From contig JAQUSX010000064.1 in assembly GCA_028710055.1 (NCBI GenBank), forward strand, positions 1 to 5,590: DNA of 5,590 nt, read 5' to 3'. Every line of letters starts with the position of its first letter. Position 1 is the first letter of the stretch. The DNA is from Clostridia bacterium. GTDB taxonomy: Bacteria > Bacillota > Clostridia > Christensenellales > CAG-314. The notes beneath the pieces are model-generated. The model made no database searches and was not told the DNA's origin. It worked only from the letters and a program-made list of their open reading frames with translations. Shown here one piece after another: positions 5,235-5,590 of the stretch. The translations under genes and the position numbers were made by a program.

Positions 5235-5590
5235 TTAATACATTCCTTCGGGGCTTGCGGGCATTTGAGGTTGAGGAGGTTCGGGAATATCGCAGACAAG
5301 GCTTTCGGTAGTAAGCAATGTGCTTGCAACGCTAGCTGCGTTTTGCAAAGCCGAACGAGCGACCTTGGTCGGGTCGATAATGCCGAATTTTACCATATCG
5401 CCGTATTTGTTGCCGAGAGCGTCGTAACCGTAATTCGGTTTATTTTCTTTTTCGATATTGTAAACGATAACCGCTCCGTCAACGCCGGCGTTTTCAGCGA
5501 TTTGTTCGATAGGGGTTTTTATCGCTCTTGCAACAATCATTGCGCCGGTTTTTTCGTCGCCAGTAAGTGTTTCCGCAAGTTTTTCAATAT
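5235..5590 (-). CDS. groL: Chaperonin GroEL (60 kDa), C-terminal part
   Basis: The 3' end of groL, about 118 residues, on the minus strand. The frame continues past the right edge, so the internal methionine at 5540 is not the start. GroEL forms the double seven-subunit ring that, with GroES, folds proteins using ATP in the cytoplasm. The visible part is the equatorial domain: LTGDEKTGAMIVARAIKTP, the IAENAGVDGAV segment, YGDMVKFGIIDPTKVARSAL with the aspartate that corresponds to nucleotide-binding Asp495 of E. coli, and ASVASTLLTTESLV. The tail after DIPEPP is short and rich in Pro (PQPQMPASPEGMY) and lacks the usual Gly-Gly-Met repeats. Identity is very secure. Whether groES precedes it cannot be seen here. 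Confidence 0.96.
   Translation of the reverse strand, partial: IEKLAETLTGDEKTGAMIVARAIKTPIEQIAENAGVDGAVIVYNIEKENKPNYGYDALGNKYGDMVKFGIIDPTKVARSALQNAASVASTLLTTESLVCDIPEPPQPQMPASPEGMY

Noticed and set aside
1..5590. CRISPR array, defence island, transposon or prophage
   Set aside because: No regularly spaced repeats, transposase, integrase, terminal inverted repeats or defence-gene motifs were seen.

Overview
The window looks like a chromosomal segment from an AT-rich, probably anaerobic bacterium. Bacillota/Clostridia is the best guess, but only a loose one. It rests on AGGAG-type ribosome sites, a short MntR-sized DtxR regulator, a TIGR04076-like small protein and housekeeping genes of ordinary bacterial type. 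No tRNA, rRNA, CRISPR array, insertion sequence or phage gene was seen. Both ends cut through housekeeping genes: the C-terminal part of GMP synthase (guaA) on the left and the C-terminal part of the chaperonin GroEL (groL, minus strand) on the right.

Layout, left to right: partial guaA (+); a 140-base gap holding a possible decayed reading frame; a two-gene unit of a GNAT acetyltransferase and a cysteine-rich TIGR04076-like protein (+), closed by a strong bidirectional hairpin terminator; a convergent DJ-1/PfpI-family gene (-) whose usual nucleophilic cysteine reads as serine; a 280-base AT-rich divergent region with candidate promoters for both sides and a spaced repeat; then a three-gene plus-strand unit; a second strong bidirectional terminator; and partial groL (-).

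The most interesting part is the three-gene unit at 2483-5126. It joins a DEDDh 3'-5' exonuclease with a C-terminal BRCT-like domain, a eukaryote-type (PF00349/PF03727-like) hexokinase and a small DtxR/MntR-family metalloregulator. The first two overlap by 11 bases and the third follows after 21 bases, with no terminator between them. The hexokinase keeps the phosphate loops, the catalytic Asp and most sugar-binding residues. By eye alignment, however, it differs at two sugar-contact positions (Thr to Ala, Glu to Met). The regulator has a Cys at the metal site, as in iron-responsive DtxR, and not the Glu of Mn-responsive MntR. Why DNA processing, sugar phosphorylation and metal sensing should be co-transcribed is not evident from the sequence. 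The combination is worth testing by neighbourhood conservation, but it is not demonstrated to be a functional system.
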